Shown piece by piece: positions 43,050 to 51,735 of a DNA stretch of 64,000 bases (the first letter of the stretch is position 1; each line of letters begins with the position of its first letter). Origin of the DNA: an uncultured Dysosmobacter sp. (GTDB lineage: Bacteria; Bacillota; Clostridia; Oscillospirales; Oscillospiraceae); assembly GCA_934563745.1 (NCBI GenBank), contig CAKTHE010000004.1, positions 39,529 through 103,528 of the forward strand, given 5' to 3'. The notes below the pieces were generated by a model. That model had not been told where the DNA came from. It searched no databases and saw only the letters and a list, made by a program, of their open reading frames with translations. The translations under genes were made by a program, and so were the position numbers.

Positions 43050-43424
43050 ATGGAGAAGGATACAAAGAGACTGATCATCCTGGCAGTGAGCACGGTGATC
43101 GTGCTGCTGCTGTTTGCGCAGGTGGTCCCGGTGGTTCTGGCCCTGCACATTCTGGCCACGGGCATTTCCCTGATCCTGGGGGTGCAGGTCCTGCGCTCGA
43201 AGGGAGCGCTTTCGGCCTGGGACACGCGCTATAAGCTCAGCTTCCGGAAGACGCTCGCCCGGGTGATCGGCGTGCTGTTTTTGCTGACGGCTGCCTTTTG
43301 GCCTGTCGCAGTTGCGCTGCATATGGACACGGAGACATCTTTGCAGGTGCAGATCGTGGGTGTGGTGGTTGCCGGCAGCCTGAGCTTTATCCCCGTTACG
43401 CTGAAAAAGAACACGGAACGGTAA
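43050..43424 (+). CDS. Small membrane protein between topoisomerase subunit genes
   Basis: This 124-residue protein has about four hydrophobic helices (ILAVSTVIVLLLFAQVVPVVLALHIL first) and a basic C-terminus. It resembles no family I can name. It lies between the B and A subunit genes in the same direction, 68 bp after the former and 9 bp before the latter, so it must be cotranscribed with them. ATG 43050 follows GGAG by six bases. Whether it is functionally linked to the topoisomerase is unknown. Confidence 0.75.
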   Translation: MEKDTKRLIILAVSTVIVLLLFAQVVPVVLALHILATGISLILGVQVLRSKGALSAWDTRYKLSFRKTLARVIGVLFLLTAAFWPVAVALHMDTETSLQVQIVGVVVAGSLSFIPVTLKKNTER

Positions 43425-43433
43425 GGGGCGGAC

Positions 43434-45677
43434 ATGGCCAGAAAGAAGCAGCCGGAAGAGAACCGGAATAAGGGGGGGAACCCCAACGTCCTGGGCCTGC
43501 ACGCGGCGGTAGTGGCACAGCCCATCACCGATACGCTGGAAACCAACTATATGCCCTACGCCATGAGCGTCATCGTTTCCCGCGCGATCCCGGAGATCGA
43601 CGGATTCAAGCCCTCGCACCGCAAATTGCTGTACACCATGTATAAAATGGGCCTTCTGACCGGGGGACGCACCAAGTCCGCCAACATTGTGGGCCAGACC
43701 ATGCGCCTGAACCCCCACGGGGATGCGGCCATCTATGAGACGATGGTGCGCCTTTCCAAGGGCAACGGTACGCTGCTGACGCCCTTTGTGGATTCCAAGG
43801 GCAACTTCGGCAAGGTCTATTCCCGGGACATGGCGTATGCCGCCTCCCGTTACACGGAGGCAAAGCTTTCCGCCATCTGTGCGGAGCTGTTCCGGGACAT
43901 TGACAGCGACACGGTGGACTTTGTGGACAACTACGACAACACCATGAAAGAACCGGCGCTGCTGCCCACCACCTTTCCGAATATCCTGGTGTCCGCCAAC
44001 TCCGGCATCGCCGTGGGTATGGCGTCCCAATTCTGTGGCTTTAACCTGGGCGAGGTGTGCGATACCACCGTGGCCTATCTGAAGAATCCCCAGTGCGACC
44101 TGCGGGAGACGCTGCTGGCACCGGACTTTCCTACCGGAGGCGAGCTGATCTGTGACCCGGCTGCCCTGCAGGAGATTTATGAGACGGGCCGGGGCTCCGT
44201 CCGGGTGCGGGCCAAGTATCGCTATGTGAAAGAGCAGAACCTGATCGAGATCTATGAGATCCCGTACTCCACCACCATCGAGGCGATCCTGGACAAGGTG
44301 GCGGAGCTGATCAAGGCCGGAAAGCTGCGGGAAGTGGCCGACATGCGCGACGAGACGGACCTTTCCGGTCTGAAGCTGGCCATTGACCTGAAGCGGGGCG
44401 TGGACCCCGACAAGCTGATGGCCAAGCTGTTCCGCGCCACCACGCTGGAGGATTCCTTCAGCTGCAATTTCAATGTGCTGATCGGCGGGATTCCCCGGGT
44501 GCTGGGGGTGCGTGCGATCCTGGAGGAGTGGACGGCCTGGCGCACCGAGTCGGTGCGCCGGCGGATCTACTTTGTGCTGCAGAAGCGCCGGGATAAACTG
44601 CACCTGCTCAAGGGCCTTAAGCGGATCCTGCTGGACATTGACAAGGCCATCCGCATTATTCGGGAGACGGAGCAGGAAGCGGAAGTGGTTCCGAACCTGA
44701 TGATCGGCTTTGGGATCGATCAGATCCAGGCGGAGTATGTGGCGGAGATCCGCCTGCGCAACATCAACAAGGAATATATCCTCAAGCGGGTGGAGGAGAC
44801 CAGTGCCCTGCAGGATGAGATCGACGATCTGGAGGATACCCTGAGCGATCCCCGAAGGATCCGCAAGATTCTCATTGACGAGCTGGAGGCGGTCAAAAGC
44901 AAGTACGCCGAGCCCCGCCACACCAGCCTCATTTACAGCCACGAGCTGCCGGCGGCGGAAGCGGAGGAGCCGGAGGAGGATTATCCGGTCCATGTGTTCC
45001 TGTCCCGGGAGGGATACTTTAAGAAGATCACGCCCCAGTCTCTGCGCATGAGCGGCGAGCAGAAGTTTAAAGAGGGCGACGGCCTGAGCCAGAGCTTTGA
45101 AACCACCAATCAGGCGGAGATCCTGTTTTTCACGGATCGCTGCCAGGTTTACAAGAACCGCCTGCGTGATTTTGATGACGCCAAGGCCAGTGTCCTGGGC
45201 GATTATCTGCCGGCGAAGCTGGGGATGGACGCCGGCGAAAACGTGGTGTATGCCCTGTTGCCCGGCGATTACAGCGGCGGCGTCCTGTTTTTCTTTGATA
45301 ACGGAAAGGTGGCGCGGGTTGCCCTGTCGGCGTATCAGACGACCTCCAACCGCCGCAAGCTGACCGGTGCCTATTCCGATAAGGCTCCGCTGGTGTGCAT
45401 CCGGGCGCTGTGGGAGGAAGAGGAGCTGGCGGTTTATTCCAGTGAACCCCGGGCGCTGATTTTCCATACGGCGCTGCTGACGCCCAAAACGACCCGCTCG
45501 ACCCAGGGGGTGCAGGTGATGACCCTCAAGCCCAAGTACCGCCTGGTACGGGCAGCCGCACCGGATCAGACGGGCATTACGCACCTGACCCGCTATCGGG
45601 TACGGGCCCTTCCGGCGGCCGGCGCCCTGGTGCGGGAGGAAGACGGCGAAGACAAGCAGCTGGGGCTGCTGGACTGA
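43434..45677 (+). CDS. Type IIA topoisomerase A subunit, divergent ParC/GyrA type
   Basis: The 747-residue protein has the winged-helix and tower domains of the breakage-reunion subunit. The catalytic tyrosine is in AASRYTEAKL and the DNA-gate region reads VIVSRAIPEIDGFKPSHRKLLYTMYKMG, where standard GyrA has [20 protein letters not shown]. A coiled-coil arm follows, then a C-terminal pinwheel-like domain with degenerate blades. The differences from canonical GyrA/ParC mirror those in the B subunit, so the pair has diverged together. It probably decatenates or relaxes DNA. Confidence 0.88.
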   Translation: MARKKQPEENRNKGGNPNVLGLHAAVVAQPITDTLETNYMPYAMSVIVSRAIPEIDGFKPSHRKLLYTMYKMGLLTGGRTKSANIVGQTMRLNPHGDAAIYETMVRLSKGNGTLLTPFVDSKGNFGKVYSRDMAYAASRYTEAKLSAICAELFRDIDSDTVDFVDNYDNTMKEPALLPTTFPNILVSANSGIAVGMASQFCGFNLGEVCDTTVAYLKNPQCDLRETLLAPDFPTGGELICDPAALQEIYETGRGSVRVRAKYRYVKEQNLIEIYEIPYSTTIEAILDKVAELIKAGKLREVADMRDETDLSGLKLAIDLKRGVDPDKLMAKLFRATTLEDSFSCNFNVLIGGIPRVLGVRAILEEWTAWRTESVRRRIYFVLQKRRDKLHLLKGLKRILLDIDKAIRIIRETEQEAEVVPNLMIGFGIDQIQAEYVAEIRLRNINKEYILKRVEETSALQDEIDDLEDTLSDPRRIRKILIDELEAVKSKYAEPRHTSLIYSHELPAAEAEEPEEDYPVHVFLSREGYFKKITPQSLRMSGEQKFKEGDGLSQSFETTNQAEILFFTDRCQVYKNRLRDFDDAKASVLGDYLPAKLGMDAGENVVYALLPGDYSGGVLFFFDNGKVARVALSAYQTTSNRRKLTGAYSDKAPLVCIRALWEEEELAVYSSEPRALIFHTALLTPKTTRSTQGVQVMTLKPKYRLVRAAAPDQTGITHLTRYRVRALPAAGALVREEDGEDKQLGLLD

Positions 45678-45687
45678 GAGGTGCCGG

Positions 45688-46542
45688 GTGAAAAAGCTGA
45701 AATCCTATGCCTGGATCACGCTGGGCTGCGTGGTATTTTCCCTGTCGTTTGACTGGTTTTTTGCACCCAACGGGGTGGCCATGGGCGGCATTACCGGCCT
45801 GGCCCAGGTGCTTCATGCCCTGATCCCGCCCCTTTCTGTGGGCGTGGCCTGCATTCTTTTGAATGTGCCTCTGTTTTTGGCCGGATGGAAGTTTCTTGGC
45901 TTTCATGTGCTGGCGGTGTCTTTGTATGCCATGGCGGCCAGCAGCCTTGCCATTGACGGGATTGCGGCGGTGTATGCCTTTGAACCGGTGAACCCGATGC
46001 TGGCGTCGCTATGCGGCGGCGTGCTGATGGGGCTGGGCCTCGGGATCGTATTTGCACAGGGGGCCACGACCGGCGGAACGGATACGCTGGCCCGGCTGAT
46101 CGGCCTGAAGTTTCCCTGGCTGCCCATGGGAAAGCTGGTGCTGATTCCGGACTTCGTGGTGCTGACCTTGGCCGGCCTGGTGTTCAAGAGCCTGGAGACA
46201 ACGCTTTATGGCTTGGTGGCGCTCTTTGTGGCCAGCCGGGTCATGGACACGGTGCTTTACGGGCTGGACCGGTCCAAGGTGGCTTATGTGATATCGGACG
46301 AGTGGCAGAAGATCGCGGATGTGCTTCTGCGCCGGCAGGACCGGGGCGTGACGATCCTGCGGGGCCAGGGCGCCTATACGGCCCGGGACAAGCAGGTGCT
46401 GATGATCGCCTTCAAGCAGAAGGAGATCGTGCAGATCAAAAAGGCGGTGCACGCGTTGGATCCCCAGGCATTTATGATCGTTTGCAACGCCCATGAGGTG
46501 CTGGGCGAGGGATTCCGGGAATATCAAAAGGAGGAGACATGA
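45688..46542 (+). CDS. YitT family membrane protein (DUF2179)
   Basis: The 284-residue protein has five or six helices in its first 190 residues (SLSFDWFFAPNGVAMGGITGLAQVLHAL, then ATTGGTDTLARLIGLKF) and a C-terminal cytosolic DUF2179 domain (VTILRGQGAYTARDKQVLMIAFKQKEI). The function of the family is unknown. Translation starts at GTG 45688 behind GAGAGGTG, 10 bp after the topoisomerase gene, so it may be cotranscribed. A second YitT gene lies at 62187. Confidence 0.9.
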   Translation: MKKLKSYAWITLGCVVFSLSFDWFFAPNGVAMGGITGLAQVLHALIPPLSVGVACILLNVPLFLAGWKFLGFHVLAVSLYAMAASSLAIDGIAAVYAFEPVNPMLASLCGGVLMGLGLGIVFAQGATTGGTDTLARLIGLKFPWLPMGKLVLIPDFVVLTLAGLVFKSLETTLYGLVALFVASRVMDTVLYGLDRSKVAYVISDEWQKIADVLLRRQDRGVTILRGQGAYTARDKQVLMIAFKQKEIVQIKKAVHALDPQAFMIVCNAHEVLGEGFREYQKEET

Positions 46543-46543
46543 G

Positions 46544-47140
46544 ATGAGCGATTTCCGCAAGACCAGGGAGAATTTGGAAAAACGTGGCTTTTCCGTGCAG
46601 ACGTTTGCCTCCGGGGAGGAGGCAGCCGCCTATCTCAACCGGGTGGTGGACGCCACGACGGTGGGCTTTGGCGGCTCCGCCACGGTGGAGAGCCTGGGCC
46701 TTTACGAAAGCCTCGGTTCCCACAACCAGGTGTTTTGGCACTGGAAGCAGGAGGCCGGCCCGGCCCGGGCCGCGGCCGCCGGCACGGAGGTATACATCAG
46801 TTCGGTCAACGGGCTGGCCGAAACCGGGGAGATCGTGAACATAGACGGCGCCGGAAACCGGGTGGCCTCGACGCTGTTTGGCCACAAGCGGGTCTATTTC
46901 GTGGTGGGGCGCAACAAGCTGGCACCGGATTATGACGGCGCATTGTGGCGGGCCCGCAACATTGCGTCTCCGAAAAATGCCCAGCGCCTGAAGCGGAAAA
47001 CGCCCTGCGCGGTCCGGGGCGACCGCTGCTATGACTGCGCCAGTCCGGAGCGGATCTGCCGGGGGCTGACGGTACTGTGGGGGCCGATGATGGGCATGGA
47101 GACGGAAGTGCTGCTCATTGATGAGGACCTGGGCTTCTGA
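46544..47140 (+). CDS. LUD domain protein (LutC/YkgG-like)
   Basis: The 198-residue protein is a single LUD domain: TTVGFGGSATVESLGLYESLG, then TEVYISSVNGLAETGEIVNIDGAGNRVASTLFGHKRVYFV. A C-terminal cysteine-containing stretch (CAVRGDRCYDCASPERICRG) could hold a metal. LUD proteins with LutA and LutB oxidise lactate, but no such partners are here, so it belongs to the large group of solitary Clostridial LUD proteins of unknown role. It begins right after the YitT gene behind AAGGAGGAG. Confidence 0.85.
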   Translation: MSDFRKTRENLEKRGFSVQTFASGEEAAAYLNRVVDATTVGFGGSATVESLGLYESLGSHNQVFWHWKQEAGPARAAAAGTEVYISSVNGLAETGEIVNIDGAGNRVASTLFGHKRVYFVVGRNKLAPDYDGALWRARNIASPKNAQRLKRKTPCAVRGDRCYDCASPERICRGLTVLWGPMMGMETEVLLIDEDLGF

Positions 47141-47163
47141 GACCGGAAAAAGGAGGTGCGGCT

Positions 47164-47865
47164 GTGAAGATGAACCAGCGGTTGTGCGCGGGCGTGTGCG
47201 CCGGCCTGACGGCCCTTTCCCTGTGCGGCTGCGCCTCCATTCTGGAGCGGCAGTATACCTCGGTGGAGCCGCACAGCAAAAAGTACTGGGAAAGTGAAGC
47301 CAGCGATACGCTGCGGGCAGAGAGCCATCAGGAGCTGGTGAATGCCCTGCTGGAGCTGATCGGCCGGCATACGGAGGAGGCGACGATTCGCTATTACAGC
47401 GGGGAGGACGCGTCCGCGCCGGCAGACGTGCTGGAGCGGGCCACGGCAGAGGTCCAGCAGGAGACGCCGCTGGGGGCCTACGCCGTGGAGTATATTACTT
47501 CTTCGTGTGAGGATCAGCGCACTTACGCGGAGATCATGGTGCACATTCGCTACCGGCGCACGCAGGAGCAGATCCAGGCCCTGGTGAACGCCACATCCAC
47601 GGCGGCGCTGCCGGACCTTCTGAACGCGGCGGCGGACGCCGGCAAGGAGGAGCTGGGCGTGCGCATCAGCTACTGGGATGAAGCCTCGGCGGATCAGGTG
47701 TACCGCATGGTGCAGGAGGTCTGTGAAGCACGGGGGATTCCGGAGGATGAGATCTGGAGCGTGTCATTCTATCCGGCGGAGGGCCCAGTGGGGCTGCTGG
47801 AATTTCAGCTGGGGCCAGGAGAAGAGACCGGAAAAAGTGAAGAAAAACCGGCGGAAACTACTTGA
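47164..47865 (+). CDS. Putative lipoprotein of unknown function
   Basis: The 233-residue protein has a lipoprotein signal peptide (MNQRLCAGVCAGLTALSLCGC, with lipobox LCGC) followed by a mostly helical, acidic extracellular domain. I recognise no family. GTG 47164 or ATG 47170 could be the start; GGAGG upstream suits either. The end of the gene overlaps the tRNA promoter: its TGA stop lies in the -35 TTGACA. Confidence 0.75.
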   Translation: MKMNQRLCAGVCAGLTALSLCGCASILERQYTSVEPHSKKYWESEASDTLRAESHQELVNALLELIGRHTEEATIRYYSGEDASAPADVLERATAEVQQETPLGAYAVEYITSSCEDQRTYAEIMVHIRYRRTQEQIQALVNATSTAALPDLLNAAADAGKEELGVRISYWDEASADQVYRMVQEVCEARGIPEDEIWSVSFYPAEGPVGLLEFQLGPGEETGKSEEKPAETT

Positions 47866-47890
47866 CAAGCGAGCGGACCTTTGCTAAAAT
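47862..47890 (+). promoter_or_regulatory. Promoter of tRNA-Gly
   Basis: TTGACA and TAAAAT lie 17 bp apart, with the tRNA starting 13 bases after the -10. The -35 contains the stop codon of the lipoprotein gene. Confidence 0.85.
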
Positions 47891-47902
47891 ACTCCTTGTC
47901 TC

Positions 47903-47978
47903 GCGGGCATAGCTCATCTGGTAGAGCGCCACCTTGCCAAGGTGGAGGTAGCGAGTTCGAGCCTCGTTGCCCGCTCCA
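47903..47978 (+). tRNA. tRNA-Gly (anticodon GCC)
   Basis: Acceptor GCGGGCA pairs with TGCCCGC, the D-arm is AGCTCATCTGGTAGAGC, the anticodon stem CCACC/GGTGG holds TTGCCAA (anticodon 47936-47938), and the T-arm contains GTTCGAGCC. CCA is encoded. A terminator follows. Confidence 0.98.
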
Positions 47979-48060
47979 GTGAAACAGGACATCCGATTTG
48001 GGTGTCCTGTTTTTTTCGTTAAAAGCAAAAGAACTCGCTGCCTCCACCCGTGCGCGAAGC
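47950..48060 (+). repeat. Tandem duplication, copy A (tRNA-Gly 3' end plus terminator)
   Basis: This 111-bp unit comprises the last 29 bases of the tRNA, the terminator and a tail containing GAACTCGCTGCCTCCACCCG and GTGCGCGAAGC. It recurs 177 bp downstream with few differences. Confidence 0.85.
47982..48017 (+). terminator. Terminator of tRNA-Gly
   Basis: AACAGGACATCC pairs with GGGTGTCCTGTT, followed by a run of T. Confidence 0.92.
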
Positions 48061-48126
48061 GCGCTGAAATCAGGAGGTCCGGCAGGGCTCCCGCAAATCG
48101 CCGAAGCGATTTGTGGGATACCGGGA

Positions 48127-48236
48127 AGCGAGTTCGAGCCTCGTTGCCCGCTCCAGAGAAACAGGACATCCGATTTGGATGTCCTGTTTTTTTGATAGAA
48201 GCAGAAGAACTCGCTGCATCCACCCGTGCGCGAAGC
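48127..48236 (+). repeat. Tandem duplication, copy B (partial tRNA-Gly remnant plus terminator)
   Basis: The first 29 bases are identical to the tRNA 3' part (T-arm, acceptor strand and CCA), but the 5' half of a tRNA is missing, so it cannot be functional. The terminator (48159-48193) is kept with one compensating change. Between the copies, 48061-48126 holds a hairpin (CAAATCGC and GCGATTTG). Confidence 0.85.
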
Positions 48237-48276
48237 AGTGTACGCCGCTGCAATCAAACGGATTTGCAAAACAGGA

Positions 48277-48326
48277 TTGACAATTCTCCGCAGAGGGATT
48301 AAGCTGTAAATGTACAGCACGCTGTA
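48277..48326 (+). promoter_or_regulatory. marR promoter and palindromic operators
   Basis: TTGACA (48277-48282) and TAAGCT (48300-48305) lie 17 bp apart. GCTGTA-AATG-TACAGC (48303-48318) and TACAGC-AC-GCTGTA (48313-48326) overlap at the -10 and transcription start, where MarR would repress. Confidence 0.75.
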
Positions 48327-48343
48327 TAAAAGGAGCGCCGATC

Positions 48344-48763
48344 ATGCACGACACCGAATACCAGCTGGCGCGGCAGGTCTTGAATCTGGCGAACCAGATT
48401 GTCAAAAACCGAAACAGGCACATCAAGGAACTGAATCTGACCGCCGAGCAGGCGGACAGCCTGGTTTTTTTCTCTGCCGGCGGTAAAAGTATCTCTGATC
48501 TGCGGGATCATCTGCACATTAGACATCAGACCGCACAGGGCATCGTCAAGCGCATGGAAGAAAAAGGACTGCTTAGCCTGTCAGTTTCCGCAGCAGACGG
48601 CCGCTGCAAGACGGTTTCGCTGACCGAGAAAGGCGAAGAGACCATGGCCTGCCTGCGGCGCAACGGCACACATACCGGCTCCCGCCTGCTCTCCGGCATG
48701 ACACCGCAGCAGCAGGAGCAGTTTGCTGCGCTCATTCGGCAGGCGCTGGATAACATACAGTAA
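48344..48763 (+). CDS. MarR family transcriptional regulator
   Basis: The 139-residue protein has the MarR winged-helix core (LTAEQADSLVFFSAGGKSISDLRDHLHIRHQTAQGIVKRMEEKGLLS, wing DGRCKTVSLTEKGEE). Such dimers usually repress an adjacent efflux gene and their own gene until a ligand binds. Matching palindromes lie before this gene and before the next one, a major-facilitator transporter. AAAGGAG precedes the ATG. The pair lies just past a duplicated tRNA end, a spot often used for gene insertion. Confidence 0.9.
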   Translation: MHDTEYQLARQVLNLANQIVKNRNRHIKELNLTAEQADSLVFFSAGGKSISDLRDHLHIRHQTAQGIVKRMEEKGLLSLSVSAADGRCKTVSLTEKGEETMACLRRNGTHTGSRLLSGMTPQQQEQFAALIRQALDNIQ

Positions 48764-48774
48764 AAATTTTGAAC

Positions 48775-48798
48775 AAATCTACAGCATGCTGCAGATTT
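48775..48798 (+). promoter_or_regulatory. Palindromic operator between marR and the MFS gene
   Basis: A 24-bp near-perfect palindrome with core TACAGC-AT-GCTGCA, flanked by AAATC and GATTT. The core matches the operator in front of marR. Confidence 0.72.
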
Positions 48799-48815
48799 AG
48801 AACGAAAGCGATTTC

Positions 48816-49979
48816 ATGAAAACCAACCACCGAGACATTCTTCTGATCTTGATTGCCAGCTTTTTCTATATGGCAAGTCCCATGCTCGTTACGCCGCTTA
48901 TTGCGGGCTATGCCGCCGATTTAGGCGCCGGTGCGGCGCTGATGGGGATCATCGGCGGCCTGATGAATATTTGTTCGCTGTTTTGCCGCCCGTTTGTCGG
49001 AAATCTGGTGGATAAAATCAGTAAATACCGGCTTTCCGTTGTGGGTGCGGCCTGCATGGCCGTGGCCTGTCTCGGCTATATTGCCGCGTGGAGCCCGGCC
49101 TGCATCCTTGCCGCCCGTGTGGTAAACGGCATTGGCTTTTCCTGCTGTTCGGTCTGCATGTCCACTTGGATGGCAAGCCTGCTCCCGCGGGAGAATGTCG
49201 GCTCCGGCATGGGTCTGTACGGCACGATGAACGCACTGGCGATGGCCATAGCGCCGGCAATCGGCGTGACGCTTTACCAGCGGATGGGCTACAAAACCGC
49301 CTTTATTGCCGCGACGACCTTCGCGGTCTGCACGCTGCTGATCGTGCAGTTCGTCCACAACAAAGGCCTGCCTGCTGCTCCGAGCACCGATACCCGGACC
49401 TCCATGCAGCTTGTTGAGCCGAAGGTGCTTCCGATTGCGGTCGTGATCATGCTGTTCGCCATTCCGTACTGCGCCACGCAGTCTTTTCTGGTCAGCTATA
49501 TCGCGGCAAAGGGGCTGAACGTCACGGTCAGCCTGTTTTTCCCGGCCTATGCTGCCGTTCTGCTGATTTTGCGCCTGTCTCTGCGCAGCTTATTCGATAA
49601 AAAATCGTTTTCGTTCTTCCTGGTCGGAAGCTCCGGCAGCGCTCTCATCAGCATAGTCCTGCTGCGTGTTATGCGCAGCACGCCGGTCATGCTGCTGGCT
49701 GCGGCCTTTATGGCCGGCGGGTACGGGATCATGTGCTCGGTTTGCCAGTCCACCGCCATTTTGCTGGCCGGACCGGGGAAACGCGGACTCGCCAACAGTA
49801 CCTATTACATCGGCCTGGATCTTGGTATGGCCCTTGGGCCGATTCTCGGCGGCGTGTTGTACGGTGCGGTGGCCATCGACCTGTTTTACCCGATTCTTGC
49901 CGCTACTGTGCCGGCCGGTATCGCTGTATACCTGCTGAGCAGAAAAACACTGGAACAAAACGGATCGGCAGCCTCTTGA
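48816..49979 (+). CDS. MFS transporter, probable drug efflux
   Basis: The 387-residue protein has twelve helices in two halves and the loop 2-3 motif as GNLVDKISKYRLSV (a G-x-L-x-D pattern typical of the superfamily). It also has an LAARVVNGIGFSCCSVCMSTWMA helix 4 and a GSGMGLYGTMNALAMAIAPAIG helix 5 segment like motif C of antiporters. Those features and the MarR neighbour suggest export of a toxic compound. The substrate is unknown. Confidence 0.88.
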   Translation: MKTNHRDILLILIASFFYMASPMLVTPLIAGYAADLGAGAALMGIIGGLMNICSLFCRPFVGNLVDKISKYRLSVVGAACMAVACLGYIAAWSPACILAARVVNGIGFSCCSVCMSTWMASLLPRENVGSGMGLYGTMNALAMAIAPAIGVTLYQRMGYKTAFIAATTFAVCTLLIVQFVHNKGLPAAPSTDTRTSMQLVEPKVLPIAVVIMLFAIPYCATQSFLVSYIAAKGLNVTVSLFFPAYAAVLLILRLSLRSLFDKKSFSFFLVGSSGSALISIVLLRVMRSTPVMLLAAAFMAGGYGIMCSVCQSTAILLAGPGKRGLANSTYYIGLDLGMALGPILGGVLYGAVAIDLFYPILAATVPAGIAVYLLSRKTLEQNGSAAS

Positions 49980-50041
49980 AAAGGGCCGGCTGCGGCCGGC
50001 CTCTTCCCTGCTTCTCGACCTGATGGATTCCGAATATGCTG

Positions 50042-50079
50042 GAAACCCGGCTGCCCATGAAGGGGCAGCCGGGTTTCTT
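50042..50079. terminator. Bidirectional terminator after the MFS gene
   Basis: GAAACCCGGCTGCCC pairs with GGGCAGCCGGGTTTC. It lies between convergent genes. Confidence 0.9.
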
Positions 50080-50114
50080 GACAGACGGAGGATCCGGTTG
50101 GGCTACCCTGCTTT

Positions 50115-51533
50115 TCAGCGGTCAGATCTGCGCTCTGCTCCCGGTGTGCGGGGACAATCGGCCAAACCGTACTGATGCAGCTTCTTGTAAAAGGAGGTCC
50201 GGTCCATTCCCGGCAGACGGACAGCCCGGCTGCGATTTCCTCCGCAGGCGGCCAGAGCGTGTTCCATGGCCTGCCGCCCGGCATCCTGACGGGCTTTTTC
50301 GTAAGGGCTGAGCGCTTTTTCGGCAGCCGCCGGACTGCCGGAACCGGCCGCCGTCAGCCCGGAAAAATGCCCGGTATCCAGGGTGCCGGAGACTGCGTAG
50401 TTAAAGGCGCGCTCAATGCAGTTTTCAAGCTCCCGAATGTTTCCGGGCCAGTCATATTGCTGCAGCAGAGCCATGGCCTCCGGAGTGACGCCATCAATGT
50501 TCATTTCCATGTCATCGCAGAATTTGCGGATAAAGTGGTGTACCAGCAGCGGAATGTCTTCCCGCCGCTCCCGCAGAGGGGGGATCCGAAGGCTGACAAT
50601 GTTGACCCGATAGTAAAGATCCCGCCGGAAGGTGCCCTGCTCGACCATCTGGGCCAGATCCTGATTGGTGGTGCAGATCAGGCGCACATCGACTTTGATG
50701 GGCGCCACCCCACCCACCCGTTCGATCTCCCGTTCCTGAATGGCACGCAGCAGCTTGGCCTGCAGAGGCAGCGAGAGCAGGTTGATCTCATCCAGCATCA
50801 AAGTGCCCTGATCGGCCAGCTCAAATTTCCCGATGTGTCCCTGTTTGGACGCACCGGTAAAAGCACCGCTTTCATAGCCGAACAGCTCGGACTCCATCAG
50901 ATTCTCCGGAATGGCGGCACAGTTGAGCCGAATGAAGCGCGCGTTTTTCCGACGGCTTTCCGCATGGATGGACTGGGCCACCAGCTCCTTGCCGGTGCCG
51001 CTTTCCCCGGTGATCAGCACCGTGGATTTCGTCTGCGCCACCTTTACGATCAGCGCCTTCAGCGCCAGCATCTGCGGGCTGTTGGTCACAATGGAGTCCA
51101 CGGTGTAGCGGGCTTGATATTCCTTGCTTTTTGCTTCGCTGACGTTGGAGAGGTTTTTCAAAAGACTTTTGAGCTTCGCGATCACGTCATCGTAGCCGTA
51201 ATGAGAGGAGAGTGTGGAGTTGGACATGCTGCCGATGACGGTGCCGTCCTTCTCCAGCACGATGCGGTTGCTCAGAATGGCATCCCCCTGCGGCGTGATA
51301 TAAAAGACGCCGTATTCATTTTTCCCGGTCAAAAGGACCTTCGGCAGCCCGGCGCCGGGAACGACGTCCTGCATATAGGCGCCGATGGGATACGGCTTCC
51401 GGAAGCCCATAATTTTGGCGTAGGCGTCGTTGACATAGACGATCCGGCAGCTGCTGTCGGTGATGATCAGGGCGCCCAGCTGCTCCAGTGTGGCCTCGAT
51501 CAAGGGGAGGATGGGAATCAGGTTCTGTTCTAT
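50115..51533 (-). CDS. Sigma-54-dependent activator (PAS, AAA+, Fis HTH)
   Basis: The protein of about 472 residues has an N-terminal PAS domain (GALIITDSSCRIVYVNDAYAKIMGF), a sigma-54 AAA+ domain and a C-terminal Fis helix-turn-helix. The AAA+ domain has Walker A GESGTGKE, the GAFTGA loop as YESGAFTGASKQGH that contacts sigma-54, and Walker B TLMLDEINLL. The start is uncertain: an AGGAG lies at the right distance from ATA (51533-51531), not from ATG, GTG or TTG. The frame continues upstream to ATG 51614 and 51770 without ribosome sites. It is divergent from a sigma-54 promoter and is the likely activator of that operon. Confidence 0.82.
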   Translation of the reverse strand: MEQNLIPILPLIEATLEQLGALIITDSSCRIVYVNDAYAKIMGFRKPYPIGAYMQDVVPGAGLPKVLLTGKNEYGVFYITPQGDAILSNRIVLEKDGTVIGSMSNSTLSSHYGYDDVIAKLKSLLKNLSNVSEAKSKEYQARYTVDSIVTNSPQMLALKALIVKVAQTKSTVLITGESGTGKELVAQSIHAESRRKNARFIRLNCAAIPENLMESELFGYESGAFTGASKQGHIGKFELADQGTLMLDEINLLSLPLQAKLLRAIQEREIERVGGVAPIKVDVRLICTTNQDLAQMVEQGTFRRDLYYRVNIVSLRIPPLRERREDIPLLVHHFIRKFCDDMEMNIDGVTPEAMALLQQYDWPGNIRELENCIERAFNYAVSGTLDTGHFSGLTAAGSGSPAAAEKALSPYEKARQDAGRQAMEHALAACGGNRSRAVRLPGMDRTSFYKKLHQYGLADCPRTPGAERRSDR

Positions 51534-51735
51534 AGCAAAGCTCCTGTCTGTAAGTAGAAAGAATACTGTATCTGCAGTGTAACAAAATGAGCGCTTACAT
51601 GCAAGCAGATACATACAAAATATGAAAAGAGCGGGCGGATGCCAGCTGACTTTTCGGCGCGGAAACGGGGAATTTGCCGCTGCACCGCCTCTTGAAAAAT
51701 AAAAAAACAAAAAAGTTTCGGAGAACAGCTCTACC

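Noticed and set aside
47805-48320. Minus-strand open frames across tRNA-Gly and its duplication
   Set aside because: They translate the reverse complement of the tRNA and terminators, a known kind of spurious protein.
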